A stretch of DNA of 64,000 bases from Planctomycetia bacterium (GCA_030527185.1 JAUNBF010000003.1:46022-110021), one strand, 5' to 3'; positions 16,819 through 26,603 are shown, counted from the stretch's first letter. The notes: generated by a model from the letters alone, not told the origin. Numbers and translations are program-made.

Positions 16819-18896
16819 TCGAGCATTCTCGCCTGGGCGTTGAGGAAATGAGCGGTGATCCAAAAGACGGTCCACGATTCGGAGTAGCCGCCGCGAAGTT
16901 TCAGAACGTCGGACATATCGCCATGTTGCGCGAAGTTCGTCTGCTGGATTTGCTCTCCCTGCGAACCGAAGGGGTCGATGATTTGGCCGCAGGTGCAAAA
17001 CATCACATCGGCCAGTTGGCGGTAACTTTCTTCCTGAAGGAGTTCTCCCATACGCGAAATTTCCGGCGTGTACAAAACGGCATACACGTCCAAATGCTGA
17101 TTTTGCGGCGAAACGACCGTCCAGCCACGGGTTTTGAAAGCGTGATCCGCCAGTCGCCCCGGAGGAAGGGGAATATCCCATACCACCGTATAACTCAGAC
17201 AAACATCGCACGCATGCCTGGCCCAATCGAGATACTTTTTCTCACCGGTGACTTCGTACAAATGGAGAAATCCCTGAAACGCTGCCCAGGCACCCTCTTT
17301 GTCCTCACACTGTGCATCCAGCGTCCCGCCCCAGTACGGTTCCTCCATCGACAAATGCCGTTGAGCATAGTGGGAGGCCGCTTTTTCCGCCGCCTGCCGA
17401 AAGAGCGGTTCGTCAAAGAGCCGGGAAGCCAGAATCAACGGTGCCATCAGAAAACCTTCCGCCGTGGAACGTGGCCGCCAGTCCTCTTGTAAAATCCGCT
17501 GTGCCTGCACCGCACATGCGTTTCGGAGGAACGCTTCCCACGCCGATGTGTCGTAAAACTTGTTACGGCGGGCACTTTCGATCGCTTTGGCAAAATTGTA
17601 CATCCCCTGTCCCATCGAAACGTAATCGGTTTTCGGAAGCCATTTTCCCGTAGAAGGCTCAAATTCCACCGGAAAACCTTCTTCCGTCACAGGCGACGTG
17701 GCAAGGTGGTCGAGCGAACGCTGAACTGCCCTCCGAATCCAGTTTCGCATCTCCGTTTTCTCCTCATCAGACGCACTCATCCGCAAAATCTCCGGCTCCA
17801 GCACCTGAAGCGCATATCCCAGCGACGCGGCCTGACCACACCACCCCATCACCAGTCGCGGTGCCACGTGAGCGGGATACATGTTGAAACCGGCGTAGGA
17901 AATGCCGTTCGTTTCCCCTTCCATCCAACGGGAACGCGCAAAAGCGAATTTCTGCTTCAAAATCTCTCCCCGCGTCGGTAAACCGTGCAGCGAATAGGGC
18001 TGGAAAAGCGAAAGGCTCTGCCGAATCGGCTTTTGGAAACAGACTCCGGGACGATCGATTTGCCAGGCATCGAGATAGAAAGTCTTCTCCACAACCGTTC
18101 CCGGCAGGAGCGTCATGGTACTTTGCGGGTATTTCATCGGACGACGTTGGAGTGCCTTGGCAACGCTGTTCTGGCCGTTGTAGCCAATAAAACCACTGAA
18201 AAGGGCTATTTCCGCGTCCGTTTCCCTCGCACGAACCCCCAAAGACCACCACTGATCGGGCACATTCCCTCGCAGAGTGGGCGTCGGAACCGAATGCAAC
18301 ACCGCGGCGGTGAGATTTTTCCCATCTTCCAACGCGGCAAACGGCATCGGGTAACGGTGTTCCTCAAAAAAGGCAAATTCCCCATTCCGGCCATGAAAAA
18401 CGGGAACGCTCTGCGGGCGATTTTTCTCTCCCGACGGATTGCCGTAATACAAAATGCCGGGCAAAAAGGCCTGCTGATTTTCCCCGACCGAACGCCAGAT
18501 GACCGAAAGCGTCACCTCCGTAAGCGGCTCTTTCCCACGATATTCCCAACGTCGGACACACTTCAACACCCCTTTTTCCATCGTGTACGCATCCCGCAAG
18601 ACAATTTCCCCCTGCGGCAACACCAGTTTCCCACGTAAAATCGTCCAATCTCCCACGCACTCCTTTTCCGTGGCGGAAACCGACTCCCATTTTGCCGGAG
18701 CGTCCTCCTCCCAACCGAGTGCCACGCTCCAAAGTCCCTCTTTCGGCGACTCCATTTTGAGCGAATCTCCCAACCAAAGTTGGACGGAATAGGTGCCTTC
18801 CTTTTCCACACATTCCCATCGGCACTCCTGCGAATAGACCGAAGTCAGAGAAAGCAACACGACCGGAAGGAAACTCATCCAATAGAAATGTCTCAT
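16803..18896 (-). CDS. Exported alpha/alpha-barrel-like protein of unknown function
   Basis: 697 aa. It has a signal peptide (MRHFYWMSFLPVVLLSLTSV) and an N-terminal beta-rich half (about 25-290). The helical half (about 310-690) holds repeated WxxA/hairpin segments (MYNFAKAIESARRNKF, GAWAAFQGFLHLYEVTG, YLDWARHACDVCLSY) like six-hairpin glycosidases or polysaccharide lyases. No catalytic motif was recognised, so activity on carbohydrates is inferred from fold and the neighbouring exported enzymes. ATG 18896 has GAGG 7 nt upstream. The stop lies within the heptamer array. Confidence 0.5.
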   Translation of the reverse strand: MRHFYWMSFLPVVLLSLTSVYSQECRWECVEKEGTYSVQLWLGDSLKMESPKEGLWSVALGWEEDAPAKWESVSATEKECVGDWTILRGKLVLPQGEIVLRDAYTMEKGVLKCVRRWEYRGKEPLTEVTLSVIWRSVGENQQAFLPGILYYGNPSGEKNRPQSVPVFHGRNGEFAFFEEHRYPMPFAALEDGKNLTAAVLHSVPTPTLRGNVPDQWWSLGVRARETDAEIALFSGFIGYNGQNSVAKALQRRPMKYPQSTMTLLPGTVVEKTFYLDAWQIDRPGVCFQKPIRQSLSLFQPYSLHGLPTRGEILKQKFAFARSRWMEGETNGISYAGFNMYPAHVAPRLVMGWCGQAASLGYALQVLEPEILRMSASDEEKTEMRNWIRRAVQRSLDHLATSPVTEEGFPVEFEPSTGKWLPKTDYVSMGQGMYNFAKAIESARRNKFYDTSAWEAFLRNACAVQAQRILQEDWRPRSTAEGFLMAPLILASRLFDEPLFRQAAEKAASHYAQRHLSMEEPYWGGTLDAQCEDKEGAWAAFQGFLHLYEVTGEKKYLDWARHACDVCLSYTVVWDIPLPPGRLADHAFKTRGWTVVSPQNQHLDVYAVLYTPEISRMGELLQEESYRQLADVMFCTCGQIIDPFGSQGEQIQQTNFAQHGDMSDVLKLRGGYSESWTVFWITAHFLNAQARMLEMISD

Positions 18897-18923
18897 TTTT
18901 TTCCTCGTTTTGATTACCAAATT

Positions 18924-20162
18924 TCAACAACAAAATCGTTCCAGCCACGCCAGTGCCGACGGATAATCCTCGAATTCGCCATCCAGTTGGGCTTGACGGG
19001 CTTTTTTCAGAATCTTCCCCATCTCTGGACCGGGTTGAATGCCGTATTGGAGCAAATCTTTTCCTCGGAGCAAAACTTCCGGGGGACGTTCTGTCAACCC
19101 CATCCGTCGGGCCAACGAAATCCAGCCCGAATGGTATTTTTCTGGATAAATCGCCTTCCAGACTTCCTCCCACAGACCCATCGATGCCGGAGCGAGATTT
19201 TCCGCCAAATGCCGTAACGCCTTTTCCGTCAAGGGGTTCTGAAGTGCGTAGTCATGGTATTTCACCAATGGTTCCACGCTCTCCACCACCCATTGCGGGC
19301 TTTTCATCTCCGTCAAAAAGGAGACCGCTTCACTCACCTGGTGCAACAATACCGCCAACAGCACCAGTCCATGATTTTTCCCCGAAATCTTTCCTCGCTC
19401 CAGATTTTCCGCCGCACGCGAACAGGCCGACACGGTTTCGTCCCACTTTCCCGCCAGCGTCAATCCCCACAACGCGGGAAAACATTCCACCCAACCACTC
19501 TGACGCAAAACCTCCAACCCCTTTTCCGGCCAACACCCCTTTTCCGCCCATTTCCACCATTCGGTGTAAAGCCGCTCCGCCGAAAGAGTTGCGAACTCCG
19601 GCTTCACTTCCTGACAAAAACCTACCGTCCGCGTTTCCATCGTCATGCCAAACCGTGCCGCCATCTGCATTCCCCGCAAAACACGCAGTGGGTCTTCGCA
19701 AAAAGCATGGGTCGTGGCTCGCAGTATCCGCTTTTCCAAATCCGCCTGCCCACCGTAAGGGTCGCAAAATGTCCCGTCCAGACGCATTCCAATGGCATTG
19801 ATCGTGAAATCCCGCCGCGCTGCCGCCTCTTCAAACGTCATGTTCGGATCGGAAATCACGTCAAATCCCTTGTGACCCATGCCGATTTTCGACTCCCGAC
19901 GTGGAATCGCAATGTCGATCGTCGAATCCACCTTCAAAACACTGAACGACTTCCCCACCTGATTGATATAAAAAAACGGAGCCAACGTCTCCCGAATCTG
20001 GCGGTAATCGAGACCATAAACCTCCAAATCGTAATCCTTGGAAGAAATTCCCAACAGATAATCTCTGGCAAAACCGCCCACTAACAGAATATCTTTCGCC
20101 CCTGCCGCGGAAAGAAGCCGAACGATTTTGCGAATTTTGGAACTCACCGGAATGGAAGCCAT
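18924..20162 (-). CDS. cca: CCA tRNA nucleotidyltransferase / polynucleotide adenylyltransferase family
   Basis: 412 aa, class II nucleotidyltransferase. The metal-binding GGFARDYLLG ... KDYDLEVYG and the RRDFTINAIG motif are present, followed by DPYGGQADLEKRILRAT and the RNA-binding helical part. It adds or repairs the 3' CCA of tRNAs; related poly(A) polymerases look alike, so the exact activity is not settled. ATG 20162 was chosen because homology starts just after it. A TTG at 20201 overlaps a dispersed repeat. Confidence 0.85.
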   Translation of the reverse strand: MASIPVSSKIRKIVRLLSAAGAKDILLVGGFARDYLLGISSKDYDLEVYGLDYRQIRETLAPFFYINQVGKSFSVLKVDSTIDIAIPRRESKIGMGHKGFDVISDPNMTFEEAAARRDFTINAIGMRLDGTFCDPYGGQADLEKRILRATTHAFCEDPLRVLRGMQMAARFGMTMETRTVGFCQEVKPEFATLSAERLYTEWWKWAEKGCWPEKGLEVLRQSGWVECFPALWGLTLAGKWDETVSACSRAAENLERGKISGKNHGLVLLAVLLHQVSEAVSFLTEMKSPQWVVESVEPLVKYHDYALQNPLTEKALRHLAENLAPASMGLWEEVWKAIYPEKYHSGWISLARRMGLTERPPEVLLRGKDLLQYGIQPGPEMGKILKKARQAQLDGEFEDYPSALAWLERFCC

Positions 20163-20201
20163 GTTATACCCGTTCTGCCCCTCATTTCCGAAAACCAACA
20201 C

Positions 20202-20284
20202 TCTGTGAAACTTATAAATATCAGCGAATCATACACACCTATTTCAGAAAATGCGGCATGAACATCCATAATTATCAATTATCA
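20202..20284 (-). repeat. Dispersed repeat R2, copy b (with AATTATC heptamers)
   Basis: About 80 bp matching, in reverse complement, the 101-bp element at 33443-33543. Shared blocks are GTGAAACTT.TAAATATC, TCATACACA and GGCATGAACATCCATAAT. It ends in two AATTATC heptamers next to the 3' end of the corrinoid gene. Confidence 0.7.
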
Positions 20285-20296
20285 TTTAACTCGGCG

Positions 20297-20938
20297 CTAA
20301 ACCTGAATATTCAACAACTTCCGTGCCAACGTCACCGCCGCGCTGGCATTGTCGCTGTAGCCATCCGCCTCAATCTCATCCGCATACGCCTGTGTCACCG
20401 GAGCTCCGCCAATCATCACCTTCACCCGATTCCGAAGTCCGGCAGAACAGAGACTTTCGATCGTCTTCCGCATGGCAGGCATCGTCGTCGTCAGCAGTGC
20501 CGACATCGAAAGAATCGACGCGTCGTGTTCCTCAATGGCATGGACAAACTTTTCCGGCGAGACATTCACCCCCAAATCAATCACCTTGAATCCCGCCCCT
20601 TCCAGCATGGATGCCACGAGATTCTTCCCGATATCGTGCATATCCCCCATCACCGTTCCAATCACCACCGTCCCCAACGGCTCCGCTCCCGATTCGGCCA
20701 AAAGCGGCGCAATCACCCCCAAAGCCTCCTTCATCGCCCGCGCAGCGATCAACAACTGCGGCACGAAAAACTCGTTCGCTTCAAAACGCCTTCCCGCTTC
20801 GTCCATGGCCGGAACCATCTCCTGAAGAATCAACTCCTCCGGGTCACGTCCCGCCGCTATCCCCTCCTCCGCCAGCTTCTTCGCCAGAGGTGCATTTCCC
20901 GTCAAAACGGCATCAAAAAGTTTGGGTGAATCCGTCAT
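20297..20938 (-). CDS. Corrinoid (B12-binding) protein of methyltransferase systems
   Basis: 213 aa. An N-terminal helical cap (about 1-85) precedes a B12-binding Rossmann domain with the base-off signature GDMHDIGKNLV (His is the lower cobalt ligand), then SALLTTTMPAM and GGAPVT. It belongs to the MtaC/MtbC/MttC-like corrinoid family, which carries methyl groups between two methyltransferases. No MtaB/MttB-type partner or reactivase is in the window, so the methyl donor is unknown. The start is ATG 20938; no strong ribosome site was noted. Confidence 0.85.
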   Translation of the reverse strand: MTDSPKLFDAVLTGNAPLAKKLAEEGIAAGRDPEELILQEMVPAMDEAGRRFEANEFFVPQLLIAARAMKEALGVIAPLLAESGAEPLGTVVIGTVMGDMHDIGKNLVASMLEGAGFKVIDLGVNVSPEKFVHAIEEHDASILSMSALLTTTMPAMRKTIESLCSAGLRNRVKVMIGGAPVTQAYADEIEADGYSDNASAAVTLARKLLNIQV

Positions 20939-21029
20939 GTATCGCTATTCTGCCATAAAACCGGGACTGGATTCGACTTTCCCAAGCCTTTCCAGACCAT
21001 TTTTTGAAAATGAGAAAAAAACTCGTCTT

Positions 21030-21629
21030 TCAGACGTTCACATCCGAAGAAACCGCTTTTTTCAGAAGTACCGCACGAGCTTCCTCCAACCACTCCTGAC
21101 GCTGTGTGGGAGAACTCAGAATGACCGACGCAAAGTTCAATCGGACGCAATCATCCACCCCAACCGTCTTGAAAACAATGTTTTTCCACAAATTTTCCAA
21201 TGGGTCGCCATTGACATTCGTCTCAATTTCCGGCGGCGTATTGCCTGTTGTAAAAACAACCGCGCGATGCCCTTCCAGCTTCCGAACAGGCCCCTTTTCC
21301 GTGAAAGCATAACAAAAACCTTGCCGAATCACGCGATCAATCCAACCTTTCAAAATCGCCGGCGGCATTCCCCACCAGTTCGGATGAATCACCACATAGA
21401 GCGACGCCTCCATCACCTCGGCAATCTCCTCCCGCAGCTTCCCCGAAACCGCTTCCATCGGCAGCGACAACTCCTCCTCGGTGAGAACAGGGTCAAAATG
21501 CTCCGCGTAGAGGTCTTTCCAAATCACCTCCCACCCTTGCTCCAACAACGTTTCCCGTGCCATTTGAGCCAGGGCATAACAAAAACTCCCCTCCCCTTTC
21601 TGGTGAGCTAAAACGATCAACGCTTTCAT
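21030..21629 (-). CDS. Flavodoxin-fold NAD(P)H oxidoreductase (MdaB/KefF-like)
   Basis: 199 aa. MKALIVLAHQKGEGSFCYAL is the FMN/FAD phosphate-loop region, and HPNWWGMPPAILKGWIDRV is the family signature of Flavodoxin_2 quinone reductases. It probably reduces quinones or other electrophiles with NAD(P)H in the cytoplasm. It stands alone, with about 90 bp to the corrinoid gene downstream and 120 bp to galE upstream. Confidence 0.8.
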   Translation of the reverse strand: MKALIVLAHQKGEGSFCYALAQMARETLLEQGWEVIWKDLYAEHFDPVLTEEELSLPMEAVSGKLREEIAEVMEASLYVVIHPNWWGMPPAILKGWIDRVIRQGFCYAFTEKGPVRKLEGHRAVVFTTGNTPPEIETNVNGDPLENLWKNIVFKTVGVDDCVRLNFASVILSSPTQRQEWLEEARAVLLKKAVSSDVNV

Positions 21630-21734
21630 CTTAAACCCCTTCGATTCTCATACTTCCGAAAAATTCCCACTGAAACACCACCACTCTAAACCATTATACC
21701 CTCTCTCCCAAAAAAATCAAGAAGCCGCGGGATG

Positions 21735-21752
21735 AATTGATAATTATCAATT
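21735..21752. repeat. 18-bp perfect palindrome at the galE 3' end
   Basis: AATTGATAATTATCAATT, self-complementary, overlaps the last base of the galE stop codon. It is built from the AATTATC heptamer sequence seen elsewhere and may be a remnant of that repeat family. Confidence 0.6.
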
Positions 21753-22735
21753 TAATCCCCGTATCCTTGCGGATGTTTTTGATGCCAGTTCCACGCACTG
21801 CGTACAATCGACTTCAAATCGGGATACTGCGGCTGCCAACCTAACTCCCGACGAATCGTTTCGCTGCCCGCAATCAATACCGCCGGGTCGCCCGCACGGG
21901 GAGGCGTTATTTCTGCTGGAATCGGATGTCCGGTCACTTCTCGGGCTGTCTCGATCACTTCTTTTACCGAATACCCGCAGCCATTCCCCAGATTGTATCG
22001 ACGGCTCGCTCCACCCTCCAGCAATGCCTGCAATCCCAGAATATGAGCCTGCGCCAGGTCGGCAATGTGGATATAATCTCGCACACACGTCCCGTCCGGC
22101 GTGTCGTACTGGTCGCCGTAAATAAAGATTTTTTCCCGCTTTCCCAAAGCCACCTGCAATACCAGTGGAATCAGGTGGCATTCGGGATGGTGGTCTTCCC
22201 CACGCTCTTCCGTCGCTCCTGCCGCGTTAAAATAACGCAGTGCCACGTACCGAAAATCATGATAACGATCCAGCCAGTACAACATCCGCTCGATCATCGC
22301 CTTCGACTCTCCGTAGGGACTCCCCGGAATTACCTCTTCCGTCTCCACAATCGGCATCTGTTTCGGTTTGTCGAAGAGATTGGCCGTGCTGGAAAGGATA
22401 AACTTCTTCACGCCATGTTCCCACATCGATTGCAACAAATTCCCCGCGTTCGTCGCGTTGTCCCGCAAATAAAGGAATGGCTTTTCCACCGATTCGCCCA
22501 CCAGCGTATGCGACGCAAAGTGCATCACCGCCACCGGCTTATGCTCCTCCATCGTCTGGTCAATCATCGCCTTATCCGCCAAATCCCCCACCACCAACGT
22601 TGCCTGGGGATGGACTGCCGAACGATGTCCCTGGTACAGATTGTCCAGAACCACCACATCAAATCCCGCTTCCACCAGTTTTTCCACCGTCACACTGCCG
22701 ATATATCCAGCCCCGCCCGTCACCAGAATTTTCAT
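21752..22735 (-). CDS. galE: UDP-glucose 4-epimerase
   Basis: 327 aa extended SDR. It has the NAD site ([19 protein letters not shown]), a catalytic Ser/Thr in ILSSTANLF and Tyr/Lys in [10 protein letters not shown], the [10 protein letters not shown] sugar-binding strand and [15 protein letters not shown]. It interconverts UDP-glucose and UDP-galactose for glycan synthesis. ATG 22735 begins the homology and has AAGGA upstream. The frame is open further 5', but that extension is not conserved-looking. Confidence 0.93.
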   Translation of the reverse strand: MKILVTGGAGYIGSVTVEKLVEAGFDVVVLDNLYQGHRSAVHPQATLVVGDLADKAMIDQTMEEHKPVAVMHFASHTLVGESVEKPFLYLRDNATNAGNLLQSMWEHGVKKFILSSTANLFDKPKQMPIVETEEVIPGSPYGESKAMIERMLYWLDRYHDFRYVALRYFNAAGATEERGEDHHPECHLIPLVLQVALGKREKIFIYGDQYDTPDGTCVRDYIHIADLAQAHILGLQALLEGGASRRYNLGNGCGYSVKEVIETAREVTGHPIPAEITPPRAGDPAVLIAGSETIRRELGWQPQYPDLKSIVRSAWNWHQKHPQGYGD

Positions 22736-22981
22736 ATTACCATCCTTTATCTGTTGGAATTTCCCATGCAAACTATTTTCTATTGTAAAACAAATAAAAA
22801 CTTCTTCAAGCACCCGGCAGCCAGAAAACCTCCTTTTTTCCGAAATCCGAAAAATACTTGCCAGTCCCTCCATCGACAAACCTTCTCTCGTCGGATAGAA
22901 TAAAAAAGTACCCGCCAAGAGGATTCCAGAACTCTTTGCTGAAAAGTTTTAAAAGAATTGCGATTCTGGAAATAACCCCAC

Positions 22982-23009
22982 TTGACAAAAAGAATATTTG
23001 GTATAAAAT
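22982..23009 (+). promoter_or_regulatory. Sigma70-type promoter of ferritin gene
   Basis: TTGACA (22982-22987), 16-bp spacer, TAAAAT (23004-23009), about 47 bp upstream of the ferritin start in very AT-rich DNA. Confidence 0.6.
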
Positions 23010-23055
23010 ATATTTTAATTACTTTCCATTTACCTTTTTTACGGAGATGAAATCC

Positions 23056-23568
23056 ATGGCTATTTCAACGAAGATGGAAGCGGCATTCAATGCCCAAATC
23101 AATGCGGAAATGTACTCGGCGTACCTCTACCTGTCCATGTCTTGCCAGGCTCAGGACTTGAAACTCAAGGGGATTGCCAACTGGTTCAAAGTTCAGTACG
23201 ACGAAGAGATTGCCCATGCGATGGGACTTCTGAACTACCTTCACGACCGTGGCGGACGTGTGATTCTCACGGCGATCGAGGCTCCCCGGACGGAGTGGGA
23301 GAGTGCCATTGCCATGTTCGAGAATACTTGCGAACACGAAGCGAAAGTGACCGGATTGATCAACGAGATGGTCTCTCTGGCGATGGAAGAAAAAGACTAC
23401 GCGGCGATTCAGTTCCTCGACTGGTATGTCAAGGAGCAAGTCGAAGAGGAAGCAACCGCCGATGAAATTCTCGGCGAATTGCGTCTGGCGGAAAATGCTC
23501 CGGGAGCACTCCTGATGTTGGATCGGGAACTGGGAGCCAGAACGTTTGTAGCTCCGGTGATTGGTTAA
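23056..23568 (+). CDS. ftnA: Ferritin (non-heme, FtnA-like)
   Basis: 170 aa, a four-helix ferritin. Ferroxidase-centre residues appear in QINAEMYSAYLYLS (Glu), VQYDEEIAHAMGLL (Glu/His), the ENTCEHE region and WYVKEQVEEEATAD (Glu). It stores iron as a 24-mer nanocage. ATG 23056 has GGAG 9 nt upstream, while an ATG at 23048 is too close to it. It is a single-gene unit with its own promoter. Confidence 0.93.
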   Translation: MAISTKMEAAFNAQINAEMYSAYLYLSMSCQAQDLKLKGIANWFKVQYDEEIAHAMGLLNYLHDRGGRVILTAIEAPRTEWESAIAMFENTCEHEAKVTGLINEMVSLAMEEKDYAAIQFLDWYVKEQVEEEATADEILGELRLAENAPGALLMLDRELGARTFVAPVIG

Positions 23569-23622
23569 GACTTTTCCTTTCGGCAACGTGGACGAACCAA
23601 TAAAAAGGGACGTAACACGTTG

Positions 23623-23655
23623 CCCTAGTGCTTTGTTAAACTTGTAAATATTGAT
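23623..23655 (+). repeat. Dispersed repeat R2, copy c (terminus only)
   Basis: CCTAGTGCTTTGTTAAAC followed by TTGTAAATATTGATG closely matches the inverted right end of the 33443-33543 element. The adjacent GCTATTTGAAAAAGTC block recurs at 28890-28917. Confidence 0.65.
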
Positions 23656-24010
23656 GCTATTTGAAAAAGTCTCATTGGCCAGGCGTCGCGCGACTCACGG
23701 CGAAAGCCGAGAGTGGCTTACCCGTAAAGACGGAGCCGTCGTGGAGAGGAAACCTTTCTAGAAGAAAGTGTTCTCCTCTCCAGACCTCTCTTTCCAAAGC
23801 AACCGTCAGGATTGTCAAGGGGTGAACGAAAAAATTCTAGGATTTCTCCATCCTTATGACGATGGGAAAAACGAATTGTTTACCGCTTGACCAGTGTCAG
23901 CAACGCGACACGGACTACGGCGAACGGTGCGATAGCACCACATCGCTGCCGGTCGTACCGGCTCCAAAGACTTTTGTCTGCGGCTGCGCCGCTATTATTT
24001 TGATTATTTA
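23656..24010. other. Hairpin-rich non-coding stretch
   Basis: No credible coding frame. It holds many short perfect hairpins: CGGC-GAAA-GCCG (23698-23709), GACGG-AG-CCGTC (23729-23740), TGGAGAGGA/TCCTCTCCA (23742-23782), GGTGC-GATA-GCACC (23926-23939), GCCGG-TCGTA-CCGGC (23948-23962) and GCGGC-TGC-GCCGC (23980-23992). It could be a structured RNA or a decayed mobile element. It lies between ferritin and a convergent gene. Confidence 0.5.
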
Positions 24011-24041
24011 ATAGAGCGTCCCAAGGAGATGGGATCGAAAT

Positions 24042-25079
24042 TTATAGCCCGATTCCTTTTCCCAGAGAAAAATCTGCCGGTTTTTTTCCTTTTCGGTGTT
24101 TTCCAAATCCGAACCAGGTGGGGTGGTAGGAATCGACCCAATCGACGTTGGCTTGGGCGGGAATTTGAGCTTCCAGGCCGCATGCCCAGTAAACACCATT
24201 CACCAGCAGGCGACGTAGGCCTTCCGATTGCAAATCGACGGCCGCACCCATGGTTGTGGTGAAAACTCGCCCCTGAAGAGAAGGATTTTGGGGCGAAACA
24301 TAGCTCTTCACCCACGCAATCGGCATTTTTGGCTCATTCTTGGCGTTGAGTACCGCAGGGGAGTCCGGTTCCAGACTTGCCGTTACCTCCCCGAACAGAA
24401 GAATCCGCGAATCTCCCGGCAGAGGAAGCCGCACGCGATACACATCGGTTGGAACGAAAATTTCCTGGTAGCCTCGCAGAATGGGGTGATTTTCGCTTTC
24501 AGGAACGAGTTGGCTCCGCGTCCCTTCCACGCCATGTTCCCCGTGGTGAGCAATCCACGTTTCGCCTAAAATCTGCCGTCCGAAACCCTGTTCCCACCCG
24601 CTGGCTGCCGGAGCGTTGAAGCTGTATCGGGCATATTTCCGGTCTGCGGGAATGGCAAAAGCATGGGTGGCGGTTCGCAGTCCGACAAATGGTTTTCCCG
24701 CCTCGACGTACTCCACGAAAAACTTCATCTGCTCGTCCGGCAAATTCCGAAATCGCGTCGCCATGACGCACAAATCCGCGTCGGCCAAATGCTCCATTCC
24801 TGGGATATTGTCCTGAACGGTCGGATCAATTTCCCCCGTCCGCGGCTGGATGGCAAAAAGGACGACACAGGTGAAACCATGCCGTTTTGCCAGAATTTTT
24901 CCCAACATTGCACACGCCTCTTCCGAACGGTACTCCTCATCCCCGGAAATCAGGACGACTTTTTTTCCTTTTCCCGGTCCTTCCTCACCGTCGTACTGAA
25001 TCCAGTGCGTCTCTTGAGCAAAACTCCCCGAAACCCACAGGAAAAAAGCCAGACACACCATTATTTTTTGCCGCCACAT
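24042..25079 (-). CDS. Exported ThuA-like protein
   Basis: 345 aa. A Sec signal peptide (about 1-21, ending SGSFA-QE) is followed by a class-I glutamine-amidotransferase-like Rossmann fold of the ThuA family: KVVLISGDEEYRSEEA, then DADLCVMATRFRNLPDEQM, AGKPFVGLRTATHAF and a late His region (GRVFTTTMGAA). ThuA proteins are linked to trehalose and other sugar metabolism, and exported versions abound in planctomycetes; the exact reaction is unknown. ATG 25079 has AGGAGG 7 nt upstream. It lies 32 bp after the PCMT-like gene, likely one operon. Confidence 0.75.
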   Translation of the reverse strand: MWRQKIMVCLAFFLWVSGSFAQETHWIQYDGEEGPGKGKKVVLISGDEEYRSEEACAMLGKILAKRHGFTCVVLFAIQPRTGEIDPTVQDNIPGMEHLADADLCVMATRFRNLPDEQMKFFVEYVEAGKPFVGLRTATHAFAIPADRKYARYSFNAPAASGWEQGFGRQILGETWIAHHGEHGVEGTRSQLVPESENHPILRGYQEIFVPTDVYRVRLPLPGDSRILLFGEVTASLEPDSPAVLNAKNEPKMPIAWVKSYVSPQNPSLQGRVFTTTMGAAVDLQSEGLRRLLVNGVYWACGLEAQIPAQANVDWVDSYHPTWFGFGKHRKGKKPADFSLGKGIGL

Positions 25080-25111
25080 GGAAATTCCTCCTGAAAACCT
25101 GAAAACGGAAG

Positions 25112-26395
25112 TTATTCCCCCACCATCTGAATCTGATCCACCCACAACGTTCCACGAGCGCCGTGCAGTCCAACATAGACCAGGGCTTCCCGTGCGGAGA
25201 CCGGCACCGGAATGGTCAACGAAACGGTTTTCCAGCCGAACGTTCCCCGCCAGCCACCGACGACCGCACTGCGAACCGGTTTACGATTTTCGTCGATAAA
25301 AATAACGTAAATTCCCGGATAACCCTTTTCCGCAAAATAGGGATAAATGGATTCTCCGCGAATTGCCATCTGAAAATGAAGTTGCTGGACTTTTCGACCG
25401 TCAATGCCGATTCCCTGACATGCCTGAGCAATTTTCCCCAGGGTTTTGTTGGAAAATTTCAGGCAATATCGTCCGTCCGGCAAATCTTTTTCCTCCACAA
25501 TCTGTGCCAGACGCAGATAACACCAGACTTCAGGAATCAGAATCCACTCCACCTCTTCCGAAACAGGTTCTTCCGCCAGAGAATCCTCCTCCGAACGAAT
25601 GGCCAGGCCGGGATTTTTCCGTCCCCGCATGACATTCTCGAAACTCCCGTTCAACAATTCCGGTTTCGTCGGGTCGGGAAGGATTTGCCGCTCTTCCTCC
25701 GCTTTTCCCGTCATCGGAACAAAAAGTGTCGTCTGAATCGGGCGGGACTCCAGTTTTTTCCCTTTTTTCTTCAACACGCAGAGATTTTGCGCATACCGTT
25801 CCCCCAGAGGAATCACCATGATACCGCCATCTTTGAGCTGTTCCACCAATCGTGGCGGCGGAGATTCCGGCGAACAGGTCACGATAATCTTATCGAAAGG
25901 CGCGGCCTCTTCCCAACCCTGATACCCATCCCCGGCGCGGACATGGACGTTGGTGTAGCGGAGTGTTTTCAAAGTTTTCGCCGCCTGACGTGCCAGTGGC
26001 TCCACGATTTCAATGCTGTAAACGCTTTCCACCAAAGGAGATAGAACCGCGGCCTGATAACCGCTCCCCGTACCGATTTCCAAAACGCGGTCGGTGGGTT
26101 GCGGATCCAACGCTTCCGTCATGCTCGCCACCGTAAATGGGGACGAAATCGTCTGCCCATGCCCAATCGGGAGCGACTTTTCCAGATACGCCTGTTCCCG
26201 CAGCCGGGCTGGAACGAATTTGTGCCGTGGGGTGGAACGCATCGCGGCCAGAACGTCGGGATTGCGGATTCCTCCACGTTCCAGTTCCCGCCGAACCATC
26301 TGTTCCCGCGCATCCGCCATTTCCCGTTCCGACTGTGCCCACCCGGAAACTGAAATCCCGAAACACAAAAAAAACAACACCCATTTCATGATCAT
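25112..26395 (-). CDS. Exported protein-L-isoaspartate methyltransferase-like protein with C-terminal beta domain
   Basis: 427 aa, about twice the normal PCMT length of 210. It begins with a signal peptide (MIMKWVLFFLCFGISVSGWA-Q). The methyltransferase domain (about 30-230) has TPRHKFVP, the catalytic region GHGQTISSPF, the AdoMet site VLEIGTGSGYQAAVL and KIIVTCSPE. The C-terminal part (about 255-425) is beta-rich and jelly-roll-like, with a strand pattern like carbohydrate-binding modules. PCMT repairs isoaspartyl damage with AdoMet, which is not expected outside the cytoplasm, so the substrate and methyl source of this form are unclear. The start may also be ATG 26389. Confidence 0.75.
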   Translation of the reverse strand: MIMKWVLFFLCFGISVSGWAQSEREMADAREQMVRRELERGGIRNPDVLAAMRSTPRHKFVPARLREQAYLEKSLPIGHGQTISSPFTVASMTEALDPQPTDRVLEIGTGSGYQAAVLSPLVESVYSIEIVEPLARQAAKTLKTLRYTNVHVRAGDGYQGWEEAAPFDKIIVTCSPESPPPRLVEQLKDGGIMVIPLGERYAQNLCVLKKKGKKLESRPIQTTLFVPMTGKAEEERQILPDPTKPELLNGSFENVMRGRKNPGLAIRSEEDSLAEEPVSEEVEWILIPEVWCYLRLAQIVEEKDLPDGRYCLKFSNKTLGKIAQACQGIGIDGRKVQQLHFQMAIRGESIYPYFAEKGYPGIYVIFIDENRKPVRSAVVGGWRGTFGWKTVSLTIPVPVSAREALVYVGLHGARGTLWVDQIQMVGE

Positions 26396-26603
26396 CGTAT
26401 TCTTTCTCAACAATCCCCCCATTAACGATTCTTATTTATCCTGGTGATCATCCTCATTGGAAATATCCGCCGAAAAAAAGTGTAAACGGAAATATCTGCG
26501 TCTTCTGCGGAAACTTTTCTACGCTGCCAACTGCTCAACCGATGTTGTCAAAGTACTCTAGGGCGGGGGCGAATCCCAAAAACTCAAGTGGATAGATCGC
26601 ATA

